From contig NZ_FIZW01000002.1 in the NCBI RefSeq assembly GCF_900059565.1, forward strand, positions 186,001-250,000: 64,000 nt of DNA, given 5' to 3'. The translations under genes were made by a program, and so were the position numbers. The notes beneath the pieces were generated by a model that was not told the origin of the DNA, did no database searches, and saw only the letters and a list, made by a program, of their open reading frames with translations. Below are positions 53,832 to 62,512 of this stretch, piece after piece (position 1 is the stretch's first letter; each line of letters opens with the position of its first letter). The stretch comes from Murdochiella massiliensis. GTDB lineage: Bacteria > Bacillota > Clostridia > Tissierellales > Peptoniphilaceae.

Positions 53832-53858
53832 AAAAGAAGCGTCCATACGGGCGCTTCT
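53832..53858 (-). terminator. Intrinsic terminator after the DUF948 gene
   Basis: Minus-strand stem AGAAGCGcCC / GGaCGCTTCT with loop GTAT and one internal mismatch, followed by TTTTC. It lies about 40 bp beyond the DUF948 stop. Confidence 0.7.
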
Positions 53859-53900
53859 TCCGAAACATATTTTATTTTTTGATACGCTTAGCCGTTCGCC

Positions 53901-54359
53901 TTACTTGTGTAGGACATCGCGTATGATGCGTAATATTTCTTTCGCATAGTTTAATGTGGAACTTCCTCGATTGACGTTAGTCGAGATGAGATCGGCCGTA
54001 TCCACTGCTGTCGTGGCTACATACTGCACCGTGTCTGCGACATCGCTGCTTAGTCGATTGGCATTTTCCAATGTTGTTTTTGCCTGGGCAAGTGACTCGA
54101 CAATGGAATCGGAAGAATTGTCAAGAATGGTATTCACTTTATCCAAGGTATGATCCACCCGCTCCGTCAGCACGGGTAAGGATTTTATCGTCGCATCCAG
54201 TTCCTCACCGTTTTTTTCTATGACCTCCTGTAATGCGCATGTCATCGTTTTCAGATTTTTCAACACCTGAATGAGTACAACAACCGCAACAATCAGCAGA
54301 ACGAGCAAGGCGAATAGCAAGACATCCTGCAAAGATACGGTTAAGGTCAAGTTGTTCAT
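53901..54359 (-). CDS. DUF948-type membrane-anchored coiled-coil protein
   Basis: 152 aa. N-terminal membrane helix (about 10-33) followed by a long amphipathic helix with Asn/Asp/Ser-rich heptads (LPVLTERVDHTLDKVNTIL, SLAQAKTTLENANRLS). The arrangement matches DUF948 proteins that commonly accompany YtxH genes. Function unknown; an envelope or stress role is the family's usual context. 24 bp downstream of ytxH. Confidence 0.82.
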   Translation of the reverse strand: MNNLTLTVSLQDVLLFALLVLLIVAVVVLIQVLKNLKTMTCALQEVIEKNGEELDATIKSLPVLTERVDHTLDKVNTILDNSSDSIVESLAQAKTTLENANRLSSDVADTVQYVATTAVDTADLISTNVNRGSSTLNYAKEILRIIRDVLHK

Positions 54360-54383
54360 CGCAAACCTCCTGACTGTTCGCCG

Positions 54384-54941
54384 TTATTTATCCGCCTTTT
54401 TCGCCGTCTCTTTGACGTCTTTTTTAACGTCCTTGGCCGCATCCTTCACATCGTCAGCGGCTTTCTTTGCGCCTTCTTTCAGATCTTCCGCCGCCTTTTT
54501 AGCGCCTTTTCCGGCATCGTCGGCAACTTCCTTCGCGCCTTCTTTTACAACTTCCGCTTTATCGCTCGCCTCTTCTTTTGCCTTAGCAATCTCAACTTTC
54601 ACGCCATGAACGGATTCTTCGTACTGCTCACCCAAGTCTTCCATTTTCTCCTGAATAGCAGGACGAATCTGGCTTAATTTTTCTCCGACATCATTGCCGA
54701 AATCACGTGCAAGATTGACGTATTCATCCGCTTTATCGCGAACAATGTCACCCGCTTCTTTGGCCTTCTTTGCGATATCCTGACGCGTCTCTTCACCGGA
54801 CTGCGGTGCAGTCAAAATGCCGATTCCGGCGCCGATGGCGGCACCGATAAGCAAACCGAGGCCCACCTTCTTGCTATCTTCGCGACGTGCGCGATTGACG
54901 CGTTCTCTGTTTTTCGCTTCAATATAATCGATAATCCCCAT
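54384..54941 (-). CDS. YtxH domain general-stress-like protein with LEA-like repeats
   Basis: 185 aa. YtxH domain at about 25-60 (VGLGLLIGAAIGAGIGILTAPQSGEETRQ split over that range) with a hydrophobic glycine-rich helix. The C-terminal half, about 110-185, is Lys/Ala/Asp/Glu-rich with repeats of the type KEGAKKAADD, resembling LEA-like desiccation proteins. In B. subtilis the ytxGHJ genes belong to the general stress response. A TATAAT/GGGTAT box lies about 120 bp upstream, overlapping the terminator region of the RNA at 55085-55281. Confidence 0.85.
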   Translation of the reverse strand: MGIIDYIEAKNRERVNRARREDSKKVGLGLLIGAAIGAGIGILTAPQSGEETRQDIAKKAKEAGDIVRDKADEYVNLARDFGNDVGEKLSQIRPAIQEKMEDLGEQYEESVHGVKVEIAKAKEEASDKAEVVKEGAKEVADDAGKGAKKAAEDLKEGAKKAADDVKDAAKDVKKDVKETAKKADK

Positions 54942-55060
54942 AACAACTCCATTTCTTTACTATTCCTGTTTGCATGATGCCCGTAATCTTCGTGCATATC
55001 CGGCATCTCACGTCCTTACGGTGTTCGCTTGCTAAAGCCTGACACCTTACCTTACGTTCT

Positions 55061-55083
55061 TAATTATACCCAACTCGTTAACA
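55061..55083 (-). promoter_or_regulatory. Candidate ytxH promoter
   Basis: Minus strand reads GTTTTT, 13 bp, GGGTAT, followed by AATT, so it fits both a housekeeping TATAAT -10 without a good -35 and, loosely, a sigma-B-type promoter (GTTTAA-N12-14-GGGTAT). Placed right after the RNA terminator. The stretch 54942-55060 between it and ytxH shows no other feature. Confidence 0.3.
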
Positions 55084-55084
55084 T

Positions 55085-55110
55085 AAAAACTCCCGCCGTT
55101 CAGGCGGGAG
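55085..55110 (-). terminator. Intrinsic terminator of the structured RNA
   Basis: Minus-strand stem CTCCCGCC/GGCGGGAG with loop TGAAC and following TTTTTATG, immediately after the closing helix of the RNA. Confidence 0.92.
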
Positions 55111-55277
55111 GAATAGACAAATCCTTGGGCCTTACTCGTTTAATACCTTCTGTATGTGAAGGTGGGACAGCTGCCTTGCTCTTCCGACTTCCCCTCCGAG
55201 GGGGCTTGTCTTCGGTTGTAGGACTCCGCCGTTCCTTATAAGATGCGTAGGTTTAATTTTCAGGCGTATCCAAGGAC
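55085..55277 (-). ncRNA. ssrS: Structured small RNA, probably 6S RNA
   Basis: About 190 nt. A closing helix pairs TCCTTGG (55276-55270) with CCAAGGA (55128-55122) and GCCT (55265-55262) with AGGC (55132-55129). A large internal loop follows whose 3' strand holds a small hairpin ACCTTC-ACATACA-GAAGGT (55163-55145), then an apical arm capped by CCCC-CTCGGA-GGGG. The single rod with a central bubble and 3'-side hairpin, ended by a strong terminator, is the architecture of 6S RNA, which sequesters sigma-A RNA polymerase. No tmRNA, SRP or RNase P signature is present. Exact 5' end is inferred from the promoter. Identity as 6S is likely, not proven. Confidence 0.6.
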
Positions 55278-55283
55278 AACTTG

Positions 55284-55312
55284 AGTGTAGCATACCTTTT
55301 CCTCTTGTACAA
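55284..55312 (-). promoter_or_regulatory. Promoter of the 6S-like RNA
   Basis: Minus strand TTGTAC, 17 bp, TACACT, with TGC before the -10 (extended). The -35 lies inside the perfect 14-bp palindrome CTCTTGTACAAGAG (55302-55315). The predicted start falls about six bases after TACACT, just before the closing helix. Confidence 0.5.
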
Positions 55313-55445
55313 GAGTTGTCCTATGTAGCGTCATCGTGATAGCCCCTCCTCTCCGTTATCTGATCGGCTATTTTTCACCAATTCTCATTTTCCTCTTTGC
55401 AAGATGTGATACCATAACTGCAGTACGGTTGGGAAGGAATTCCAG

Positions 55446-56243
55446 ATGAAAACGATCAATCTTTTTTGCAAACCGGATAAGGCTTCTGCTGTTGTTCATC
55501 AGCAAGTGCAGCATTTTTTTCAAGATCACGGCTATGGGATCTCCCGAGTTTATGACGAACGCGCGGAATATAATGTCGTTATCGGTGGGGACGGAACGTT
55601 TCTTCGTGCTGTACATTCCACAAACTTTTCTTCCATTCCCTTCTTTGGCATCAATACAGGCCACTTGGGTTTTTTTCAGGAAGTCAATACCACCGATTTA
55701 GAAGAACATCTCACCCAATTGCTTCATAAACAGTATGAGATTCATCCTCAGGGATTATTGGGCGTTCACGTGGAGACATCCGCTTGGCCTTATACTTTGC
55801 TTGCGGTAAATGAATTTTTAGTACAAAGCAATGATGAACACATCCTTCATCTGGGCGTGAATATTGATGATGTCGATTTTATCAACACCTCCGGGGACGG
55901 TCTCATGTTCTCGACTCCGGCCGGTTCAACCGCCTATAACCTTTCGGCCGGCGGATCTATTCTGCATCAAACGCTCAACGGCTATCAGATCACCGCCCTA
56001 CATCCCGTACGTTCCAAAAGTTTTGATTCTTTACCCACTTCTTTGGTTCTGCCTTCCGAATCCAAAACGGTGCTCGCCATAGACAAAAGCGATTGCGATC
56101 GTATTGCACTTGTCGGAGATGGTGTCTCGCATCGATTTCGCCACGTCAAACGGTTCACTTTTTTCGTTCCGGACGAAACTATTCATCGCGTGATCTTTCG
56201 TACAAACTGGTATTGGAAAAATTTACGTGATAAACTTTTCTGA
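55446..56243 (+). CDS. nadK: NAD kinase
   Basis: NadK, 265 aa, phosphorylates NAD to NADP. The GGDGT motif is at 47-51, followed by FFGINTGHLGF, and the conserved NTSGDGLMFSTPAGSTAYNLSAGG region (split over about 148-171) and the C-terminal DGVSHRF segment. Plus strand, transcribed away from the RNA gene with a 160-bp gap that holds no clear promoter match. Next gene is trkA, 82 bp downstream. Confidence 0.93.
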   Translation: MKTINLFCKPDKASAVVHQQVQHFFQDHGYGISRVYDERAEYNVVIGGDGTFLRAVHSTNFSSIPFFGINTGHLGFFQEVNTTDLEEHLTQLLHKQYEIHPQGLLGVHVETSAWPYTLLAVNEFLVQSNDEHILHLGVNIDDVDFINTSGDGLMFSTPAGSTAYNLSAGGSILHQTLNGYQITALHPVRSKSFDSLPTSLVLPSESKTVLAIDKSDCDRIALVGDGVSHRFRHVKRFTFFVPDETIHRVIFRTNWYWKNLRDKLF

Positions 56244-56325
56244 CCGATGCGCATAAGCGATCGAATGAGAGAAATATCGTCGACCTTCACATGGTTTTTG
56301 ATGATAAAAAATAAAAGGAGATAAG

Positions 56326-57687
56326 ATGGACATTGTTATCGTCGGTGCGGGAAAGATGGGCGAAGAGCTCTGTCGAAGTCTTTCCGCCGAAGGGCACAAC
56401 ATCACGTTAATTGAAAAAAATCCGGATCGCTTGCAGTTAGTTCTCGAGACCTATGACATCACCGGTGTATTAGGAAACGGGTCCTTTTATGAAATTCAAT
56501 CCCGCGCGAATGTCAACAAATGCGATATTTTCATCGCCGTCACCGAACAGGATGAAATGAACATCATTTCCTGTGTTATTGCCAACCGTATCGGTGCAAA
56601 ATACACTGTAGCGCGAATCCGTACGCCGGAATACGCCGAACATTTGGATTTCACCTCCAAAAATTTAGGCATATCACTGATGGTTAATCCGGAACGCGAA
56701 GCTGCCCGCGAGATTTTCCGTACGTTGCAATTTCCTACGGCATTAAGCGTCGAATCCTTCGCGCACGGACAAGTGAATATGGTCGAGCTCCTTGTTAAAG
56801 AGGACAGCCCCATGATCGGCATGAACATGATCGCGTTTCGCAAGCGTTTCCCTGGCCTTATCACCGCGATTATTCAGGAGAATGATCGTTCGGTCATTCC
56901 CACCGGCGAAACGACATTTCAGGCAGGGCAGCATTTCTATGTTCTCGGAGAACATAAGGATTTGCGCAACCTCTATGCGGAATTTGGCGGCCTCTCGCGC
57001 ATTAAATCGGTGCTCATCGTAGGTGGTGGCCGTATCGCGCGCTATGTCCTGGATATGCACCGCAAAACCTCGAAACACATCAAGCTGATTGAAGCCAATG
57101 AACTCATTGCCAATGATCTGGCGGAGGAATTTCCCAATTTTGAGATCATTTTAGGTGACGGTACCGATCAGGCGTTGCTTAAAGAAGAAAACATCCATCA
57201 ATATGACTGTCTGGTCGCCATGACCGGCATTGATGAAGAAAATATCATCCTCTCCATGTTTGCCGCCTCAGAAGGTGTTCCGCGCACGATTACAAAGGTT
57301 AACCGTCTGGCTCTATTGCCCATTGCCTTCAGCGTCGGCGTACAATCCATGATCACCCCCGTCAATTTGGGCGCGACGGCCATTATCCGCTACGTGCGTT
57401 CCATTGACAACGCTTCACAGAGTTCCAACATTGAAGCGCTCTATCGCGTGCGCAGCAGTTCGGTTGAAATTATGCAGTGCTTTGCTCGTCCAACCTTCCA
57501 TGCGATTGATGTGCCTCTGTCGCAGGTTAAGTTCCGTGAGGGTGTGCTCGTTGCCTTGATCGTACGTGATCATGAGATTATCATCCCCTCCGGACATGAT
57601 ACGATTCAGGTGGGGGATCACGTTCTTGTCGTATCCAATCAAGGTGAGGCCAATGAATTAAACGGCTTTTTACGAGGTGAAGGATGA
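56326..57687 (+). CDS. trkA: Trk potassium uptake regulatory subunit TrkA
   Basis: TrkA, 453 aa, the cytosolic gating ring subunit. Two tandem RCK units: IVIVGAGKMGEELCRSLSAEG (about 3-23) starts the first Rossmann domain, and VLIVGGGRIARYVL (about 228-241) starts the second, each followed by a TrkA-C domain. Nucleotide binding is by GxGxxG. Pairs with TrkH, with which it overlaps as ATGA. AAAGGAG ribosome-binding site. Confidence 0.95.
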   Translation: MDIVIVGAGKMGEELCRSLSAEGHNITLIEKNPDRLQLVLETYDITGVLGNGSFYEIQSRANVNKCDIFIAVTEQDEMNIISCVIANRIGAKYTVARIRTPEYAEHLDFTSKNLGISLMVNPEREAAREIFRTLQFPTALSVESFAHGQVNMVELLVKEDSPMIGMNMIAFRKRFPGLITAIIQENDRSVIPTGETTFQAGQHFYVLGEHKDLRNLYAEFGGLSRIKSVLIVGGGRIARYVLDMHRKTSKHIKLIEANELIANDLAEEFPNFEIILGDGTDQALLKEENIHQYDCLVAMTGIDEENIILSMFAASEGVPRTITKVNRLALLPIAFSVGVQSMITPVNLGATAIIRYVRSIDNASQSSNIEALYRVRSSSVEIMQCFARPTFHAIDVPLSQVKFREGVLVALIVRDHEIIIPSGHDTIQVGDHVLVVSNQGEANELNGFLRGEG

Positions 57688-59144
57688 ACCATTCCATTAC
57701 GCGCTACATCATGGGAAGAGTGTATGGCGTATTTTCCATGCTACTCACTCTGCCCCTCGTTATTTCTCTTCTTTATCAGGAAAGTTGGAATCATCAGATC
57801 GCATGGCTTATCGCTATTGCGCTGTCGTTGATACTGTTTTTTTTGTTTGGACGTAAGCAGCCTTCCGATGCCGAATTCTATGCGCGGGAAGGCTTGGTGA
57901 TGTGCGCCCTGCTCTGGCTGACTCTGTCCCTTATCGGAGGACTCCCCCTCTATCTTACAGGCGAATTCCCCAGCATCATCGATGCTTTTTTTGAGATTGC
58001 TTCGGGCTTAACGACAACAGGTGCATCCGTTTCCCTTAACGTTGAACTCCTCAGCCATTCGGTTCTCTTCTGGCGTTCCTTTACCCACTTCATCGGAGGA
58101 ATGGGCGTGCTGGTCTTTGTACTCGCTTTGACACCCCATGCTTCCTCCAGTTCGGTGCAGATTGCTAAAGCGGAGATGCCGGGACCTGCCTTCGGTAAGT
58201 TGGTGGCCAAGCTTTCCGACACGGCGCGCATTTTGTATGGCATATATCTATCACTCACGGTGATTTTAATTGTATTTCTCCTGTTGGGGAATATGCCACT
58301 TTTTGACGCCGTCTGCCATGCTTTCGGTACGGCAGGAACAGGTGGATTCAGCGTAAAATCCGCTTCTATCGGTTATTATCAATCCTCGTATATTGAATGG
58401 GTTCTCGGCATCGGCATGCTGGTCTTTACGGTAAACATCAATCTCTACTACTTTGTACTGATCGGTCACGCGAAAAAGATGATCAACAACGAAGAATTTC
58501 GTTGGTTTTTGGGCATATTCGGTGTTCTTTTTTCCGCATTGACACTATGCCAGCTGAATTACGGCGCTACGACACCGGCCACCACCGTACGGGATTCCTT
58601 TTTCTCCCTTTCGTCCGTACTTTCGACTACCGGTTTCTGCACGGCGGACTTTGCGCGCTGGCCACTCTTTTCGCGCGTCATTTTGCTCATCGCCATGGTC
58701 ATTGGCGGATGCGGCGGATCCACAGCAGGAGGATTTAAAGTTTCACGCGTAGCGATTACCGTCAAATCCGCATTTCGCACGCTGACACAAACACGCCATC
58801 CGCGTCGCGTTGTACCGTTGCACTTTGACGGAGAGGCTATGGACGGTCCTTCGCTGCGCAAGCTCTATGGTTATCTTGCCATTTACTTACTTTGCATTAT
58901 TGTTCTACTTTTGATCGTTTGTCTGGATCCCCTTACGGATACTTTAGAGACGGCAGTATCCACCGTATTCGCAACCTTTAATAATGTTGGACCCGGTCTG
59001 GGAAAAGTGGTCGGTCCCACCGGAAATTATGCAGGATATCGCACCTTTACCAAATTCATGTTGACAGTGGGTATGATTGCCGGACGACTCGAAATTTGGC
59101 CCGTACTTATTCTGTTTGCGCCACGTACATGGAAAAAGCACTGA
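57684..59144 (+). CDS. trkH: Trk potassium uptake channel subunit TrkH
   Basis: TrkH, 486 aa, about ten membrane helices, K+ permeation subunit. Selectivity-filter type segments are visible: SGLTTTGASV (about 105), FGTAGTGGFSV, LSTTGFCTADFARWP and ATFNNVGPGLGKVGP-like FATFNNVGPGL near the end. Ends with GRLEIWPVLILF, as in the family. Transcribed with trkA. Convergent with the PBP gene 70 bp downstream, with no visible hairpin between. Confidence 0.95.
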   Translation: MNHSITRYIMGRVYGVFSMLLTLPLVISLLYQESWNHQIAWLIAIALSLILFFLFGRKQPSDAEFYAREGLVMCALLWLTLSLIGGLPLYLTGEFPSIIDAFFEIASGLTTTGASVSLNVELLSHSVLFWRSFTHFIGGMGVLVFVLALTPHASSSSVQIAKAEMPGPAFGKLVAKLSDTARILYGIYLSLTVILIVFLLLGNMPLFDAVCHAFGTAGTGGFSVKSASIGYYQSSYIEWVLGIGMLVFTVNINLYYFVLIGHAKKMINNEEFRWFLGIFGVLFSALTLCQLNYGATTPATTVRDSFFSLSSVLSTTGFCTADFARWPLFSRVILLIAMVIGGCGGSTAGGFKVSRVAITVKSAFRTLTQTRHPRRVVPLHFDGEAMDGPSLRKLYGYLAIYLLCIIVLLLIVCLDPLTDTLETAVSTVFATFNNVGPGLGKVVGPTGNYAGYRTFTKFMLTVGMIAGRLEIWPVLILFAPRTWKKH

Positions 59145-59214
59145 GAAAAAGCAGCACACTAACCGCGATAGCAAAGGCGAATCCGTTCCAACATCCCTTG
59201 TGTTCGTCTTACCA

Positions 59215-60609
59215 CTATTCCTGCGTTGCCAGGGCTTGCGAAAGAATTTCAGCCACAACCGGCAGCGCCGCTTCGCCGCCGGAACGTCCATCGTCTTCCA
59301 GGACAACGCAAACCACCACACGAGGGTCTTCCGCAGGAGCAAAGCCGATTGTCCACGCGTTGGTGGAGTTATTTGCGGTTTCCGCCGTTCCGGTCTTTCC
59401 TCCGGCACTTTGTCCCAGTGCGTCGGAAAGGCCGATCGTATCACCGGTTGCGACCAGATCTTCGCGAAGAATTGCTGCATGGGAAGCGGAAATCCGGTTC
59501 AGAACATTCGGCTTTGTCGGTTTGATTTCTTCTCCGGCAGGCGTGAGAAAGTTCTTCACGATATGCGGTTCCAACACTTTTCCCCCATTTGCAAAAGCGG
59601 CATAGGCTACGGTCATCTGTAACGGCGTGACCAGAACATCGCCTTGTCCGAAACTGTCGGAAACTTTCAAATTAACGTCCATGCCTTCCTTGTAATCGGC
59701 AGTGGACTTTGCCGTCGGCAACAGGAACGGCAATTCCTTATTAAATCCCACCGACTCCATTGCCTGTCTGAGCACGGAAGGATCCATATTTTTTGTCTTA
59801 TCGATAAAGTACACATTCGATGAGTGCATAAGCGCTTCTTTTAAGCCGATTTCTCCATACGCCGCTTCGCCGGCATTGGTATAACGCTTGCCGTCTACCG
59901 TCGTTTCTCCCTTGTCCTCATAATTCAAATCCAAGCCTTGGCTTAATAACGCCAGAGCTGTGATCGGCTTAATGACGGAACCCGGCGTATATCGTCCGAG
60001 GGTGGTGCGTGGAAAGAGCACATCGCCTTCATCTTCAATCAGCTCGTTCCAACGTTCGTCCACATCATTCACATTGAACGAGGGAAGTGAAACCATCGCC
60101 AGGATTTCCCCCGTTTTCACATCCATAGCGATCGCCGCACCCTTATGGCCTTCCATCGCGCTATAGGCACAATATTGCAAATCATTGTCAATCGTAAGAA
60201 CAGCGTCGTTTCCCGTTCCTTCGTTCAGTACCGTTCCGCGCAGAGCCGCAATGGGGTTATCGCTCGATAAGTTAAGCAATTCGCTATTGAGCGCTTTTTC
60301 CAAACCGGTTTTACCATATAAGCCGGAATGATATCCGATCAGATGAGAATACATATTCGGGTGATTGGAATAACGATAATATTCGCCGTCTTCATCTTTC
60401 TCCCGTCCGACAAGTTCCTGTCCGTTCCGATCATAAAAACGCCCGCGACCAAAATGCGTTTCATCTACCCAATTTCGCATATTCATCGAATTGGCACGCA
60501 AGTCCGGCGCTTTGACCAATTGAAAAAACACCAAGTACAACACCAGACCGAGAAAAAGCACTAAAAACAGGCCGACAACAATCGCCAATCGACGTTTACT
60601 TCGTTCCAT
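59215..60609 (-). CDS. Penicillin-binding protein, class B-like transpeptidase
   Basis: 464 aa. N-terminal membrane anchor (about 7-28), then a PBP dimerisation-like region (about 40-120) that lacks the long PBP2x-type extension, and a transpeptidase domain with S211-V-I-K214 (TPGSVIKP), S263-S264-N265 and K405-T-G (AGGKTGTAE). This layout matches the short FtsI/PbpA group encoded beside FtsW/RodA in Actinobacteria and clostridia. GGAGG before ATG 60609. Cross-links peptidoglycan, partner of the SEDS protein encoded with it. Confidence 0.93.
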   Translation of the reverse strand: MERSKRRLAIVVGLFLVLFLGLVLYLVFFQLVKAPDLRANSMNMRNWVDETHFGRGRFYDRNGQELVGREKDEDGEYYRYSNHPNMYSHLIGYHSGLYGKTGLEKALNSELLNLSSDNPIAALRGTVLNEGTGNDAVLTIDNDLQYCAYSAMEGHKGAAIAMDVKTGEILAMVSLPSFNVNDVDERWNELIEDEGDVLFPRTTLGRYTPGSVIKPITALALLSQGLDLNYEDKGETTVDGKRYTNAGEAAYGEIGLKEALMHSSNVYFIDKTKNMDPSVLRQAMESVGFNKELPFLLPTAKSTADYKEGMDVNLKVSDSFGQGDVLVTPLQMTVAYAAFANGGKVLEPHIVKNFLTPAGEEIKPTKPNVLNRISASHAAILREDLVATGDTIGLSDALGQSAGGKTGTAETANNSTNAWTIGFAPAEDPRVVVCVVLEDDGRSGGEAALPVVAEILSQALATQE

Positions 60610-61879
60610 GAAGACCTCCTTTATACGGCATATGCTCCGAGCAGGTCTGCAGAATGGCAAGTAAAAGAAAACTGGAGAGAAGAGATGACCCGCCATAGGT
60701 TAAAAACGGCACAGTAATACCCGTCAAGGGAATTACCTTCAACACGCCGGCAAACATAATGATCGCCTGAGAAGCGAAAATAGCGCTCACTGCAACTGCC
60801 GCCGCCGCATAAAAATCACGCTCTTGCTGCATTGCAATTTTGATGCCGCGATAGAGGAGCAGCACAAAAAGCAGAATCAGACAGATACCCATAAATGAGC
60901 CCATCTCCTCAATAACCGAAGCATAGATAAAATCCGAATGACCGAGAGGCACGCTTTCTGGATGGCCCATCCCGATTCCGGTACCGAAAAAGCTGCCTTC
61001 CGCAACGGCAAAAAGAGCCTGTATGATTTGGTAGCCTTTATCGTTAAAGTCCTGCCAGGGATCCCACCACATGGCAAAACGGACGCGCACATGGCTGAAA
61101 AGATGATACGCCATATATAAACCGACCAACGCCAGAAGGAAGTTCACCACCGGTATCCAACGCCGCCGTTCAAAGGCGATTTGCGTGGTTAACAGCGTTG
61201 CAAAAAACACGGCCGCCGTACCCAGTTCACGCTGCAACAGAAATAGGCCAAGCAACACATAGACTAAAACAGTCAAGGAAATACGCCCTAAAAATGTCTT
61301 CTCATGCTGTTCATAATTCTTGTACCACGAGGCAAGAAACAGCACAAACGGCACCTTCGCAAATTCAGAAGGCTGCACGCGAACGCCGGCAATCGAAATC
61401 CAGTTACGCGCTCCACCGAAGGTTATGCCGAAAGCCAGGGTGATGAGAAAAAGAAGGATCGTAACGACGAAATAAAATATCGTGTGCCCCTCCCAAAGCT
61501 GAGGCGTATTGCGCAGAACAAAAGTCACCACGAAAAAAGCGACGAGGCTTGCAAGATAAATCATCAGCTGTCGTTCTCCCCGACCGGGATCAAGGCGATA
61601 GATCATAATGATGCCGATGGTGAAAATCATGTTGGCGATAAGCAGGAGATAGCTGTCCCCCTTTGTCACTACATGTAAAATCGTCAATGAAAGTAAGGAC
61701 ACGAGCAAAAGCCCGCCTCCAAACAGAAGGGATTGTTCATTGAGCTCTTTGATCTGAAAAAGATATACCAGAAAAATAGCCAGGAACTGAAACAGAAACA
61801 GCAACCACTTCGTCTGTGCAAAAGCTGCTTTCGCACGCTGTGCCGTCGGTTCCTGTCGATGGAGTAAATCAGTCTTCAT
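60596..61879 (-). CDS. FtsW/RodA/SpoVE-type SEDS protein
   Basis: 427 aa, about ten to eleven membrane helices. SEDS signatures include SIAGVRVQPSEFAKVPFVLFLASW, RELGTAAVFFATL and FLTYGGSSLLSSFLLLAILQ at the end. SEDS proteins are peptidoglycan glycosyltransferases working with a class B PBP, here encoded downstream with a 14-bp overlap. Whether it serves division (FtsW) or elongation (RodA) is not decided by sequence alone. Overlaps FHA by 11 bp. Confidence 0.94.
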   Translation of the reverse strand: MKTDLLHRQEPTAQRAKAAFAQTKWLLFLFQFLAIFLVYLFQIKELNEQSLLFGGGLLLVSLLSLTILHVVTKGDSYLLLIANMIFTIGIIMIYRLDPGRGERQLMIYLASLVAFFVVTFVLRNTPQLWEGHTIFYFVVTILLFLITLAFGITFGGARNWISIAGVRVQPSEFAKVPFVLFLASWYKNYEQHEKTFLGRISLTVLVYVLLGLFLLQRELGTAAVFFATLLTTQIAFERRRWIPVVNFLLALVGLYMAYHLFSHVRVRFAMWWDPWQDFNDKGYQIIQALFAVAEGSFFGTGIGMGHPESVPLGHSDFIYASVIEEMGSFMGICLILLFVLLLYRGIKIAMQQERDFYAAAAVAVSAIFASQAIIMFAGVLKVIPLTGITVPFLTYGGSSLLSSFLLLAILQTCSEHMPYKGGLHGTK

Positions 61880-62375
61880 GTTCTTCCTCGTTCAAAAACA
61901 CAAAATGGAGACCGCCAAGGGAGACGATATCTCGAGAATGCAGTTCTGTCGGTTGAAGGACGGTGCCGTCATTCACCGTTGTCGGATTGGTGGATTGTAA
62001 ATCGTCAATAAAAAAATGACGTCCGTTCTGCACGATAACGGCTTGATGTTTGCTCATCTGGCGATCCTTGATGACAATCGTGTTATCATCCGCACGTCCA
62101 ATTGAGGTGTTGTCCGAAAGATAATATTCATCCCGCAAAGGAAAATCATAGTCTTGCGGATTGCTCAACAGTCGTAAGGACGCCGCCTGTACAGGTCGAT
62201 GCGTAGCCGTTTGCTGAATGTCCATCGTGATCATGCGCACAATACGACTCACAAAAGACAGGACGATGAGGACAAATACAAATTTAAGCACGGTGGAAAG
62301 AATCATGTAGAGCGTAATCTTTCCAAACAATTCCGTAAAAAACAATGCTTCCATAGCGTTAAAAAATTCATTCAT
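61869..62375 (-). CDS. FHA-domain membrane protein
   Basis: 168 aa. N-terminal membrane helix (about 19-45), then an FHA phosphothreonine-binding domain (about 85-160: IGRADDNTIVIKDRQMSKHQAVIV, STNPTTVNDGTVL, DIVSLGGLHFVF). First gene of FHA-SEDS-PBP, an arrangement that in Actinobacteria and clostridia includes PASTA kinase and PP2C phosphatase genes; none is seen here. It likely reads Ser/Thr phosphorylation and feeds into peptidoglycan synthesis. Confidence 0.9.
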   Translation of the reverse strand: MNEFFNAMEALFFTELFGKITLYMILSTVLKFVFVLIVLSFVSRIVRMITMDIQQTATHRPVQAASLRLLSNPQDYDFPLRDEYYLSDNTSIGRADDNTIVIKDRQMSKHQAVIVQNGRHFFIDDLQSTNPTTVNDGTVLQPTELHSRDIVSLGGLHFVFLNEEEHED

Positions 62376-62472
62376 CGCTTCGCCTCAATTCTATGGGTAA
62401 TTAACGTCCTCATCTTACGAGTCTTCTGTGACGATTTTTTGTATATGCGCATGATGTTTTTGCTCCTTCATG

Positions 62473-62507
62473 CAAAAAAAGCCCTCCTGCGGAAGAAGCA
62501 GGAGGGC
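62473..62507 (-). terminator. Intrinsic terminator after the phosphohexomutase gene
   Basis: Minus-strand perfect 10-bp stem GCCCTCCTGC/GCAGGAGGGC with loop TTCTTCC and TTTTTTT, directly after the mutase stop. Confidence 0.95.
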
Positions 62508-62512
62508 GATGC

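Noticed and set aside
55085-55281. tmRNA, SRP RNA or RNase P RNA as the identity of the structured RNA
   Set aside because: No tRNA-like ends or tag frame, no GGAA-type SRP hairpin with its flanking consensus, and too short with none of the RNase P conserved blocks; the rod-with-bubble shape fits 6S better.
59145-59214. A bidirectional terminator between trkH and the PBP gene
   Set aside because: No stem with flanking T-run is visible in the 70-bp convergent gap.
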